The notes under the pieces were generated by a model. That model was not told where the DNA came from. It saw nothing but the letters and a program-made list of their open reading frames with translations, and did no database searches. Shown here piece by piece: positions 28,437 through 35,276 of a DNA stretch of 35,276 bases. The position numbers and the translations under genes are program-made. How positions within the stretch are numbered: position 1 is the first letter of the stretch; each line of letters begins with the position of its first letter. This DNA is from a virus: the IMG/VR virus record IMGVR_UViG_3300036981_000340, positions 1 through 35,276 of that record, one strand, 5' to 3'.

Positions 28437-29255
28437 ATGAAATCCAAACTAACTATTCTATTGAACGAGAATCAATATCGTCAGATTTTTAAGGAAAATC
28501 AAACGGAGTCGTTAGAATCATATCAACAGAAACTCAAGCAAATGATAGAATCTGGTGATGAAGATAATATTCGTTTGGCATTTTCTTATGAGTCTGCAAT
28601 CCAAGCTGATTATCCTCAATTTGATATGGAATCGTTTATCCATGAAGAGTATGACGATTTGTTACTTTTGTTAGAAATACATTTATCACAATATGGAAAT
28701 GAATTAGAAGAGGATATTGTAGACCATTTAATAATGCTTTTTACAGTAGATGGTCTTGATTTATCTGAAAACGATTCTTACAATTTACCAGAAAACATAG
28801 GTGTTTTGAAAAATCTCACTTGGTTAAATTTTTATGCTGCACATTTAGGTTATCTACCAGCATCATTTTCTAATCTTAAAAACTTAAAATCACTTAACTT
28901 GGATGAAAATTATGCTTTTCAGACTATCCCAGAAGAGGTTTTAAATTTAACTTCATTAGAAGATTTATCTATTGACGACCTTAATCAACTTCCTGAAAAT
29001 ATTGGTAATTTAACAAATCTAAAAAATCTAAACATAAGTTACGCTAGAAATATAAAAACATTGCCCAATAGTTTTTCAAAATTAACTGCTTTAGAATCAT
29101 TAAATTTGTCTGGGACAGGTATAACTAATATTCCAGATTACTTCAAAAATTTCAAAAATTTGCAACGGTTAGATTTAAGTTATCTGGAAATTTCCGAAGA
29201 TGAAATTATAAGAATACGTCAAATATTGCCAAACACTGAAATAATCTTTGAATGA
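28437..29255 (+). CDS. LRR protein 1 with targeting-like N-terminus, 272 aa
   Basis: MKSKLTILLNENQYRQIF carries the motif (E11). The pre-LRR module follows (about 34-75; MIESGDEDNIRLAFSYESAI, then a short acidic helix). Residues about 100-265 are seven or so LRRs of the bacterial 23-residue type (LPENIGVLKNLTWLNFYA, LPENIGNLTNLKNLNISY). Ends ILPNTEIIFE, like the other LRR genes. Overlaps the next LRR gene by ATGA, so the two are translationally coupled. LRRs bind proteins; the target is unknown. Confidence 0.82.
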   Translation: MKSKLTILLNENQYRQIFKENQTESLESYQQKLKQMIESGDEDNIRLAFSYESAIQADYPQFDMESFIHEEYDDLLLLLEIHLSQYGNELEEDIVDHLIMLFTVDGLDLSENDSYNLPENIGVLKNLTWLNFYAAHLGYLPASFSNLKNLKSLNLDENYAFQTIPEEVLNLTSLEDLSIDDLNQLPENIGNLTNLKNLNISYARNIKTLPNSFSKLTALESLNLSGTGITNIPDYFKNFKNLQRLDLSYLEISEDEIIRIRQILPNTEIIFE

Positions 29256-29851
29256 CAATTGAAAACCAACAGATTTTAACTAACATCATAGGATTGATAG
29301 AATCCTGTGTCAAAGAAAACATTGAACTTGCATGGCAAGTCGGAATAGGCGCAGAAACATACATTCCAAATTTTAATATAAAGAAATTCCTGCTTGATAG
29401 ATATGATTTTCTCCAAATTAGTAGAAATAAAGAACATGATGACTTTGTTCAAGCTATTGTCATCCATCTTTCAGCTAAGAAATTAAGTTTCACTAATGCG
29501 ATAAGATTGCCAAATTGGCTGGGCATTCTCAAAAACCTCGAACATCTTATAATCACGCATTCATATTTTACTGAAATTCCAAAGACTATAACATCTCTTG
29601 AAAATTTGAAAAATCTTGAGATAATCCATTCAAAACTAGAAGATTTGACAAAAGACATTGGAAAAATGAAAAATCTGAAGGCTCTAAATTTGACAGGCTC
29701 ACGTGTTGGTAAATTCCCAAGGGAAATGGAAAATCTTCAGAACTTAAATGAAATATTCTTGGACGGCAATCCAATATCTTTGGAAAGTTACTACGATTTG
29801 CAAGATATGTTGCCGAATTGTACTATTTATTTGCCTTCGCAGTGTGGCTGA
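29252..29851 (+). CDS. LRR protein 2 without the targeting motif, 199 aa
   Basis: Begins MTIENQQILTNIIGLIESCV, directly at the pre-LRR module (LIESCVKENIELAWQVGIGA, then YIPNFNIKKFLLDRYDFL), so the KIILNEN peptide seen in its relatives is absent. LRRs from about residue 85 (LGILKNLEHLIITHSYFTEI onward), ending MLPNCTIYL. Coupled by a 4-nt overlap to the 28437 gene. If the motif directs packaging, this one would stay in the host cell or enter through its partner; inference. Confidence 0.8.
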   Translation: MTIENQQILTNIIGLIESCVKENIELAWQVGIGAETYIPNFNIKKFLLDRYDFLQISRNKEHDDFVQAIVIHLSAKKLSFTNAIRLPNWLGILKNLEHLIITHSYFTEIPKTITSLENLKNLEIIHSKLEDLTKDIGKMKNLKALNLTGSRVGKFPREMENLQNLNEIFLDGNPISLESYYDLQDMLPNCTIYLPSQCG

Positions 29852-29860
29852 TAATGTTTA

Positions 29861-30877
29861 CTAATATTCAAAAGTGAACAATTTTTTAGCAGTTTCCAAA
29901 CCTATTGTATTCTCAAAATAATTAAAAATATCTTCTATTGGTTCATTAACCATGTCAAATGCGCTTTGTTGATTTTTCATGTGTTTGGCGTGTTCTGGAT
30001 TGAAACTGATTGCATCAATGATAGTCGTCATAAATTCTGAACTATCTTGTGATTCATTAAAGTTCATTATAACATATACAAAATCATTTGGTGAATTATC
30101 AATCCAACTGCTATAAGCATATTCAAAATCTTTACTAGCAAAACACCAAAACGAATTACAACCGATATTTTGCATACCTTCTACTGAATCTACTCTGATT
30201 ACAAGGATATTATTCTTGTTATATAATAATTGTAAATCACTATCATCGGATATTAATTCCAACACGTTTTGAATAGTCGTTTCATTGCCAGTTATAAAGT
30301 TTTTATTATCTTGGAAAAAATCAATGAAATCTTCAAGATTATTTCCAGATTTGAACCCCTTTTCATATATTTTTGTTCGTTTTTCCGCATCTAATTTATC
30401 AATATATTCGATTATTGGTAACAGATATTCAATATCATTATGAAATTTAGACATTTCACTCGAATCTCTCGGAGTCCTTATATCATTCTTTAAATTCCTT
30501 AGAGCAATAGATGGTAACTTTTTTATACTTTCAACAACTCTCACTCTGAAATTCAATGTTCTAATTAATTCACCAATGTTGCCAACATTTAATGGGTTTG
30601 TAAAATCCTTTATTGGAAAAACATTCTTATTATATTTTTTTATCTGATTATACACAAAAGATAATTCACCAAGTAAATCAAAATAGTCTGTTATCTCTTT
30701 AGTGTGTCGCAAATAATAATAAACATCTGCAATCAACTTCGTGTAATTATCACCATTGGTTACAGATAAAATAAGTTCTTTGACATCACCATCTAACAAA
30801 CCAGTTTTAAAATAAACTTTGTCAGCTAATTGTTGATTTTCTTTGATAATTGCTCGAATAATTGTTCGTAATTTCAT
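29861..30877 (-). CDS. Targeting-motif protein with a WCFA module, 338 aa
   Basis: MKLRTIIRAIIKENQQLADK ends its opening helix in I-K-E (11-13) followed by NQ, as in the other motif proteins. Largely helical to about residue 215, then ILVIRVDSVEG and GCNSFWCFASKDFEYAYSSW (239-258), then YVIMNFN. A (G)-x-SWC-like strand pair followed by F-x-x-Y and a phi-YVI strand recurs in many large-phage proteins I recall, of unknown function. Convergent with 29851, only 9 nt between, no terminator visible. TATTTATA box at 30899-30906. Confidence 0.68.
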   Translation of the reverse strand: MKLRTIIRAIIKENQQLADKVYFKTGLLDGDVKELILSVTNGDNYTKLIADVYYYLRHTKEITDYFDLLGELSFVYNQIKKYNKNVFPIKDFTNPLNVGNIGELIRTLNFRVRVVESIKKLPSIALRNLKNDIRTPRDSSEMSKFHNDIEYLLPIIEYIDKLDAEKRTKIYEKGFKSGNNLEDFIDFFQDNKNFITGNETTIQNVLELISDDSDLQLLYNKNNILVIRVDSVEGMQNIGCNSFWCFASKDFEYAYSSWIDNSPNDFVYVIMNFNESQDSSEFMTTIIDAISFNPEHAKHMKNQQSAFDMVNEPIEDIFNYFENTIGLETAKKLFTFEY

Positions 30878-30898
30878 GTTGATAGATTATAATATATC

Positions 30899-30906
30899 TA
30901 TAAATA
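30899..30906 (-). promoter_or_regulatory. TATTTATA late-type box for 30877
   Basis: Leftward TATTTATA followed by GATATATTA, 21 nt before the ATG. Confidence 0.6.
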
Positions 30907-30937
30907 TCAAAAGACATTGAAAACAAACATCTAAAGA

Positions 30938-30945
30938 TATTTATA
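30938..30945 (+). promoter_or_regulatory. TATTTATA late-type box for the terminase
   Basis: Exact TATTTATA followed by TAGAAATCT, 29 nt before the ATG at 30975. It lies in an imperfect inverted repeat (ATCTAAAGAT and ATCTTTAGAT, 30929-30960) and is divergent from the box at 30899-30906. Confidence 0.62.
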
Positions 30946-30974
30946 TAGAAATCTTTAGATGTTTCAAATAAACA

Positions 30975-32762
30975 ATGGTTGAAGAAACTAAAATAGTAAA
31001 CAAAAAATATGCTCAAAACAGGGCAAAACAGGAAATAGCAAGCGACTATTATGAAGGCTTGTTAAATCCTGCGTTTATTATTGAAAAATACATGAAAACT
31101 GTCACCAAAAACGGTTATAGACCTTTCGTTTTATTTCCTAGACAAAGAGAGATAGTTGAAGCATACGAAACATATCGTCATAACATTGTAACCAAACCTC
31201 GACAAACTGGTGTTTCTACAACAACCGCAGCTTATTTAGCAGTAAAAGCAGCCTATACAGACCCTGAAAAACCAGAATTGATTGTTATTGCTGCAAACAA
31301 ATGGAAATCTGCTAAAAACTTTTTAGGACTTATCCGAAAATACATGGCAGATTTGCCTTCTTGGATTTGGGGAAAATATTATGACCACGACAAAGCAATT
31401 GAAGGTCATATAGATGGGAAAGGTTCTACTGAAACTTTAACATTACTTAACGGTACAAGAATAATTGCTGTTGCTACATCGCCTGACACATTACGTGGTT
31501 TGACACCAACTTTTCTTATATTAGATGAAGCTGCGTACATTAAATCTTTTGCGAAAGAATTATACACGGCATCAATGGCATCTCTTATTATAGGTGGTAA
31601 AATGATTATTATTTCTACACCGAATGGTAAAGATGAACTCTACTATAAAGTGTATGTTGGCGCAAAATCTGGTGAAAATAATTTCAATTTAGTTCGCTTG
31701 GAGTGGTTTGAAGACCCTAGATACAACGTTGATTTAGAGTGGCATAAGACCTACGATGATGGTAAAATTGAAATATTAAAAGAGGAACTTTTCACCTTTG
31801 AATCATTTGCAAGTATGGTTAAAAAAGGGTACAAAGCGTACTCTAGTTGGTATCGTGATACTTGTGCTGCATTGAACAATGATAAACTAGCAATCGCCAG
31901 AGAACTTGACGTTAAATTTGAAGGTTCTGCTGGAACAGTGGTCGAACAAGAATGGCTCACGTTCCACGAAAAATACAACGTTATAGAACCATTAGTCAAA
32001 TGTGAAACAGAAGACCGTCTTTGGATTTTTGAAGAACCAATTGAAGGTCATCAATATATCATGGGAGTTGACGTTAGTAGTGGTAATGCAGATGACTATT
32101 CGTCTATGGTTATTATAGACACACTCACAGGATTTCAAGTTTTAGAGTTCAAAGGAAAAATAAGACCTAATGAATTGGCAGTAATTGTCAACAAATATGG
32201 TCTTTTGTACAATTCACTAACTGTCATTGATACAACTGGCGGTTATGGTGATTTACTTGTGTTTAGTTTGGAAGAATTGAATTATGGTTTACTTTATTAC
32301 GATAAAGGTAAACAAGACCATTTGAAAAAACACCCAAGTACACAAGTAGATAAAAATAAATTGGTTGCAGGTTATAAAATAGGTACATTTAGACCGCAAA
32401 TTATAGGTAAATTAACTGCTGCAATCGAAGCCAACGAATTTAAAATACGTTCTCAACGTTTGATTGGCGAACTAGAAACATTTGTTTGGGTTAACGGAAG
32501 ACCCGACCACATGTCTGGATTCAACGATGACGTTATTTTTGCTGCTGCCCTTGCACTATGGATTTTGGAAACAGAGTTCAAAAGTCTTGCTCGTGCAAAA
32601 GAGAAAACTACAAGCATCTTATCAGTTTGGGCTGGTACAAGTAACAAAGAAGTGAAAAAAGTTGAATCGAATTTACCTGTTCAATTAAATCAAAACAGAA
32701 ATCAACCGATGAAAAATGTTCAAGACCCAATGGGACAATATAGTTGGCTTTTAGGTAGATAA
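30975..32762 (+). CDS. terL: Terminase large subunit, T4 gp17 type
   Basis: 595 residues, close to T4 gp17 (610). ATPase: Walker A KPRQTGVST (74-82), Walker B LILDEA (181-186), coupling motif STPNG (214-218). Nuclease: MGVDVSSGNADDYSSMV (first acidic, Asp366), VIDTTGGYGD (Asp419, where T4 has Glu), FNDDVIFAAALA (Asp518/519). The enzyme packages DNA into the prohead and cuts concatemers. No small subunit was recognised nearby. The gene starts the late rightward block containing three LRR genes, only 3 nt before the first of them. It places the phage among T4-like large myoviruses, which use (L/I)-x-E prohead proteases. Confidence 0.95.
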   Translation: MVEETKIVNKKYAQNRAKQEIASDYYEGLLNPAFIIEKYMKTVTKNGYRPFVLFPRQREIVEAYETYRHNIVTKPRQTGVSTTTAAYLAVKAAYTDPEKPELIVIAANKWKSAKNFLGLIRKYMADLPSWIWGKYYDHDKAIEGHIDGKGSTETLTLLNGTRIIAVATSPDTLRGLTPTFLILDEAAYIKSFAKELYTASMASLIIGGKMIIISTPNGKDELYYKVYVGAKSGENNFNLVRLEWFEDPRYNVDLEWHKTYDDGKIEILKEELFTFESFASMVKKGYKAYSSWYRDTCAALNNDKLAIARELDVKFEGSAGTVVEQEWLTFHEKYNVIEPLVKCETEDRLWIFEEPIEGHQYIMGVDVSSGNADDYSSMVIIDTLTGFQVLEFKGKIRPNELAVIVNKYGLLYNSLTVIDTTGGYGDLLVFSLEELNYGLLYYDKGKQDHLKKHPSTQVDKNKLVAGYKIGTFRPQIIGKLTAAIEANEFKIRSQRLIGELETFVWVNGRPDHMSGFNDDVIFAAALALWILETEFKSLARAKEKTTSILSVWAGTSNKEVKKVESNLPVQLNQNRNQPMKNVQDPMGQYSWLLGR

Positions 32763-32765
32763 AAT

Positions 32766-33413
32766 ATGAAAAAGAAAATACTTTTGAACGAAGGGCAATA
32801 TCATTTATTGTTTGAGAATGACAATCAAAAATTCATTGATGAGGTGAAGAACCTCATAAGCAGTGGTCAAATTGAAAACATTGAAACTGCGTTACAAATG
32901 GGCAAATGGATGAAAGCCGAAGGGATTTTTGATGTTAAGAAATATTTAGCTGAAGAATATAAAGGCTTAGTTAAATTTTTAAAAAGTGTAAATTACCAAG
33001 TAAAAAATGGAAATTACATTGAAAATATTGTTTATATGTTAAATTTAACACGTGTAGATTTAGGTGTCGCTGCACTCGGAATATTACCGAAAGAGATTGG
33101 TCAATTAAAAAATTTAACAACATTAATCGCTACAAATAATCATTTGAAAGATTTGCCAAAAGAAATTGGCAATTTGACGAATTTAGAATGGTTAGCTTTA
33201 GCAGATAACCATCTCACGTCTTTGCCAAGTGAAATAGGTCGATTGCAAAATTTAAGGATTTTATCTTTGCCAAATAACCGTCTCACGTCTTTGCCAAGTG
33301 AAATAGGTCGATTGCAAAATTTAACAACTTTGAATTTGTCTAATAATCCATTACCCTTACAAGAAAAAGCAAATATTGAAAAAATGTTACCAAATTGTGA
33401 TATAGAATTTTAG
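32766..33413 (+). CDS. LRR protein 3 with targeting-like N-terminus, 215 aa
   Basis: MKKKILLNEGQYHLLFE carries the motif (E9). Pre-LRR module about 24-65 (LISSGQIENIETALQMGKWM, VKKYLAEEYKGL). Canonical LRRs from about 105 to 205 (LPKEIGQLKNLTTLIATNNH, LPSEIGRLQNLRILSLPNNR), ending MLPNCDIEF. Two adjacent repeats are almost identical at DNA level (69-bp period), a sign of recent repeat expansion. Starts 3 nt after the terminase stop and is probably co-transcribed with it. Confidence 0.85.
   Translation: MKKKILLNEGQYHLLFENDNQKFIDEVKNLISSGQIENIETALQMGKWMKAEGIFDVKKYLAEEYKGLVKFLKSVNYQVKNGNYIENIVYMLNLTRVDLGVAALGILPKEIGQLKNLTTLIATNNHLKDLPKEIGNLTNLEWLALADNHLTSLPSEIGRLQNLRILSLPNNRLTSLPSEIGRLQNLTTLNLSNNPLPLQEKANIEKMLPNCDIEF
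33212..33330 (+). repeat. Near-identical 69-bp LRR units
   Basis: TCTCACGTCTTTGCCAAGTG starts at 33212 and again at 33281, exactly 69 bp (23 codons) apart; about 45 bases are identical. This points to recent in-frame duplication within the LRR gene. Confidence 0.85.
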
Positions 33414-33418
33414 CCTTT

Positions 33419-34027
33419 ATGAAAATAATACTTAACGAAAATCAATATAAACTTTTATTTGAATTTGATGATTTTTCCAAAGAATTAACGGAAATTAAAA
33501 ACTTGATTGAAAGTGGACTAGAAGAAAATATAGTTTTAGCATTTCAAATTGGTGAAGGCATGGAATCTTATGTTCCTAATTTTAATATGTTTGGATTGAT
33601 AAGTTATAATTATGGTTCATTGTTAAATCTTATTAGAATACGCAAAACAGATAGTATGCCACAAAAATTATTGAATTTATTTGATACAACAACATTAAAA
33701 TTATCAGGTCATAGACTATTTAAATTACCATTAAACTTAGACAAATTAAAAAATCTTCAGACATTAGATTTAAGTTCAAATGATTTTTCACAGTTTCCAA
33801 TGGGATTATGTTCAATGACATCATTAATAAACATCAAACTAAACGACAATAAAATAAGTGAAATCCCACCTTGTATCGCCAACTTAAAAAATTTGGAATA
33901 TTTAGGCTTACGAAATAATCTATTGTCAGAGGACGACTATAAAACAATAAGTAAATACAATCCGAAGACTATTATAAGTTTTACAGATAATATCTATGCA
34001 CAACATAATAAAGTTCACAGATATTAA
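33419..34027 (+). CDS. LRR protein 4 with targeting-like N-terminus, 202 aa
   Basis: MKIILNENQYKLLFEFDDFS is the archetype of the motif (E7). Pre-LRR module about 28-60 (LIESGLEENIVLAFQIGEGM, YVPNFNMFGL). Degenerate LRRs about 90-170 (LPLNLDKLKNLQTLDLSSND, IPPCIANLKNLEYLGLRNNL). The tail is different from other LRR genes (TIISFTDNIYAQHNK). The first 59 bases are identical to those of the 34064 gene and the proteins align end to end, so this is a recent duplicate. Confidence 0.82.
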   Translation: MKIILNENQYKLLFEFDDFSKELTEIKNLIESGLEENIVLAFQIGEGMESYVPNFNMFGLISYNYGSLLNLIRIRKTDSMPQKLLNLFDTTTLKLSGHRLFKLPLNLDKLKNLQTLDLSSNDFSQFPMGLCSMTSLINIKLNDNKISEIPPCIANLKNLEYLGLRNNLLSEDDYKTISKYNPKTIISFTDNIYAQHNKVHRY

Positions 34028-34063
34028 AATTTCGGCAAATTGTAACATAGAATTTTAACCTTT
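34028..34063 (+). pseudogene. Relic of the 3' end of an LRR gene
   Basis: AAATTGTAACATAGAATTTT followed by AACCTTT matches, with few changes, the last codons and spacer after the 32766 gene (AAATTGTGATATAGAATTTT followed by AGCCTTT), including the in-frame ending NC(N/D)IEF-stop. The duplication that produced the 34064 gene therefore copied the junction, and the body of an upstream LRR gene was lost. Confidence 0.7.
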
Positions 34064-34711
34064 ATGAAAATAATACTTAACGAAAATCAATATAAACTTT
34101 TATTTGAATTTGATGATTTTTCAGAACAATTAGACAACTTAAAAAGATTGATAGAGTCAGGTCAAGAAGAAAATATCAAACTTGCCTTCGAGATAGCTAC
34201 AGGAATGGAATCTTATATCCCAAATTTTAAACTTGAAACTTGGTATAAAGAACAATATCGAGAATTATTAGACTTCCTTATAACTAATAAATACAACAAT
34301 GTACTTTCTAAAGGACATTGGTTTCACACATTTCTTAAAAATTTCCTGAATGTGTTAAACAGTGATGTTATCACTTTTAGCGATAAAGATTTAGTCAAAT
34401 TACCAAAAGGATTCCAAAAATTCCAAAATCTCCACACTTTAATTTTAAGTTATAATAAATTTTCAGAGTTTCCAGTAGTATTATGTTCAATGGAATCACT
34501 AAAAAGAATAAACTTGCAACATAATCAAATATCTGAAGTACCATCTTGTATTGCCAACTTAAAGGGGTTGGAATATTTAGATTTACGAGACAATCTATTA
34601 TCAGAAGGTGACTATGAATCAATAGGTAGATTAAATCCTAGTGCAATAATCCGTTTCACTGATAACATATATATTCTAAATAACCAAATTCACAATTATT
34701 ATAAACAATAG
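34064..34711 (+). CDS. LRR protein 5 with targeting-like N-terminus, 215 aa
   Basis: MKIILNENQYKLLFEFDDFS is the same as in the 33419 gene; identity then falls through the pre-LRR module (LIESGQEENIKLAFEIATGM, YIPNFKLETWYKEQYREL) and the LRRs (LPKGFQKFQNLHTLILSYNK, VPSCIANLKGLEYLDLRDNL). The tail IIRFTDNIYILNNQIHNYY parallels its twin. So the N-terminus is frozen while the binding surface drifts, as expected for diversifying paralogues with a fixed sorting signal. Confidence 0.82.
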   Translation: MKIILNENQYKLLFEFDDFSEQLDNLKRLIESGQEENIKLAFEIATGMESYIPNFKLETWYKEQYRELLDFLITNKYNNVLSKGHWFHTFLKNFLNVLNSDVITFSDKDLVKLPKGFQKFQNLHTLILSYNKFSEFPVVLCSMESLKRINLQHNQISEVPSCIANLKGLEYLDLRDNLLSEGDYESIGRLNPSAIIRFTDNIYILNNQIHNYYKQ

Positions 34712-34715
34712 CAAA

Positions 34716-34723
34716 TATTTATA
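34716..34723 (+). promoter_or_regulatory. TATTTATA late-type box for 34774
   Basis: Exact TATTTATA followed by TAAAAACTC, 50 nt before the ATG at 34774. Confidence 0.62.
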
Positions 34724-34773
34724 TAAAAACTCGTTTTCACAATACAACAAAAAGAACAAACAAAAAATTACAA

Positions 34774-35276
34774 ATGACTTACACAATAAAACCATTAGAC
34801 GTGATGCTTTTAGAAGCATATCAAAATAAAGACAAAGGAGCTGCTACTAAAATATTGAACGAACTTCGCAAAAATCCGAAACAAAAGATGTTGTATGCGC
34901 TTGTTGACAATTTGAAAAATGGTTCTGTTCCTTTGGTTGACATTGACAGTTTTATCAATGAGAACATAGAAATGGCAAAATCTTTACAAATAAACAAACT
35001 GAAACCATTATTTGAAAATAAAGTCTCGTCAAAGACAAAAGAACAAACAGCAGAACCATTAGTTCAAGCAATAACAACTTTACTATTTGAAGGAAAAACT
35101 GCTCTGAACATGAGTGAGTATTACAAATCCTTTGCATTAGTTCGTGAACATTTGACTTCCATTAATTCAAAAGACAATCTGTTCACAGAAGATTTGAAAA
35201 GTTTTGACCAAGAATATTCAAACCTTGACGAAGCTGACAAAGTGATTGTTGAAAGTTTATTCAAAACACCACATAG
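34774..35276 (+). CDS. Helical virion-type protein, C-terminus outside window (partial)
   Basis: ATG at 34774 opens a frame still open at the last base (167 codons visible). It starts MTYTIKPLDVMLLEAYQNKD, with an L-L-E site at residues 12-14 followed by Ala, fitting the shared class. The rest is helical and charged (AATKILNELRKNPKQKMLYA, SFINENIEMAKSLQINKLKP), without membrane segments. With a late-type box and the terminase upstream, a head, core or tail protein is likely; no specific family recognised. Confidence 0.65.
   Translation, partial: MTYTIKPLDVMLLEAYQNKDKGAATKILNELRKNPKQKMLYALVDNLKNGSVPLVDIDSFINENIEMAKSLQINKLKPLFENKVSSKTKEQTAEPLVQAITTLLFEGKTALNMSEYYKSFALVREHLTSINSKDNLFTEDLKSFDQEYSNLDEADKVIVESLFKTPH

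Noticed and set aside
28437-34711. Diversity-generating retroelement acting on the LRR genes
   Set aside because: No reverse transcriptase or template/variable repeat pair seen; tandem duplication accounts for the pattern.

Overview
The window looks like part of a large, AT-rich (about one third G+C by eye) tailed-phage genome infecting a Bacteroidetes host, probably a flavobacterium-like one. The phage call rests on a T4 gp17-type large terminase (30975-32762), densely packed small orphan genes with 1-4 nt overlaps, and strings of likely virion proteins. The host call rests on ten promoter-like sites of the Bacteroidetes type (TTTG or TTG, exactly 20 nt, TANNTTTG), on two exported proteins with Bacteroidetes-style signal peptides, and on the absence of Shine-Dalgarno sites. 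No tRNA, rRNA, CRISPR, transposase or integrase was seen.

Layout. (1) 1-5608: small orphan genes plus a RadC-family gene, nearly all with their own host-type promoter; several promoters sit inside long inverted repeats. This looks like an early, individually controlled arm. (2) 5609-5993: a gene-free stretch with a C-rich/G-quadruplex-capable island and a 21-bp iteron-like array. (3) 5994-9394: a small operon, a terminator, then a 399-residue internally duplicated protein that may be a polyprotein. (4) 9499-16551: a leftward block of mostly unknown genes, including an ADP-ribosyltransferase-like protein and an RlaP-type nucleotidyltransferase, with one frameshifted gene. (5) 16662-24681: a mosaic on both strands: a second ADP-ribosyltransferase-like gene flanked by a 19-bp direct repeat, a membrane-anchored protein, a protein with three tandem N-terminal motifs, a ClpC-like unfoldase, a KTSC-domain protein, a tail/appendage-like protein and a nucleotidyltransferase with a NUMOD-like tail. 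(6) 24726-35276: probable structural genes, five leucine-rich-repeat (LRR) genes, the terminase, and a CDS cut by the window end.

Main hypothesis. At least 15 otherwise unrelated proteins begin with a short basic/hydrophobic peptide ending in (L/I)-x-E, typically KIILNEN, ILTES or LLTEN. This is the cleavage signature of T4-type prohead proteases and resembles the capsid-targeting sequences of T4 internal proteins and of Alt. Many of these genes also share an exact TATTTATA box 13-60 nt upstream of the start, a candidate late promoter. Together this suggests a large set of head-packaged, proteolytically matured proteins, including two ADP-ribosyltransferase-like proteins and a recombining LRR family, that could be delivered into the host with the DNA. 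The motif and the boxes are read directly from the sequence; packaging, cleavage and injection are inference.
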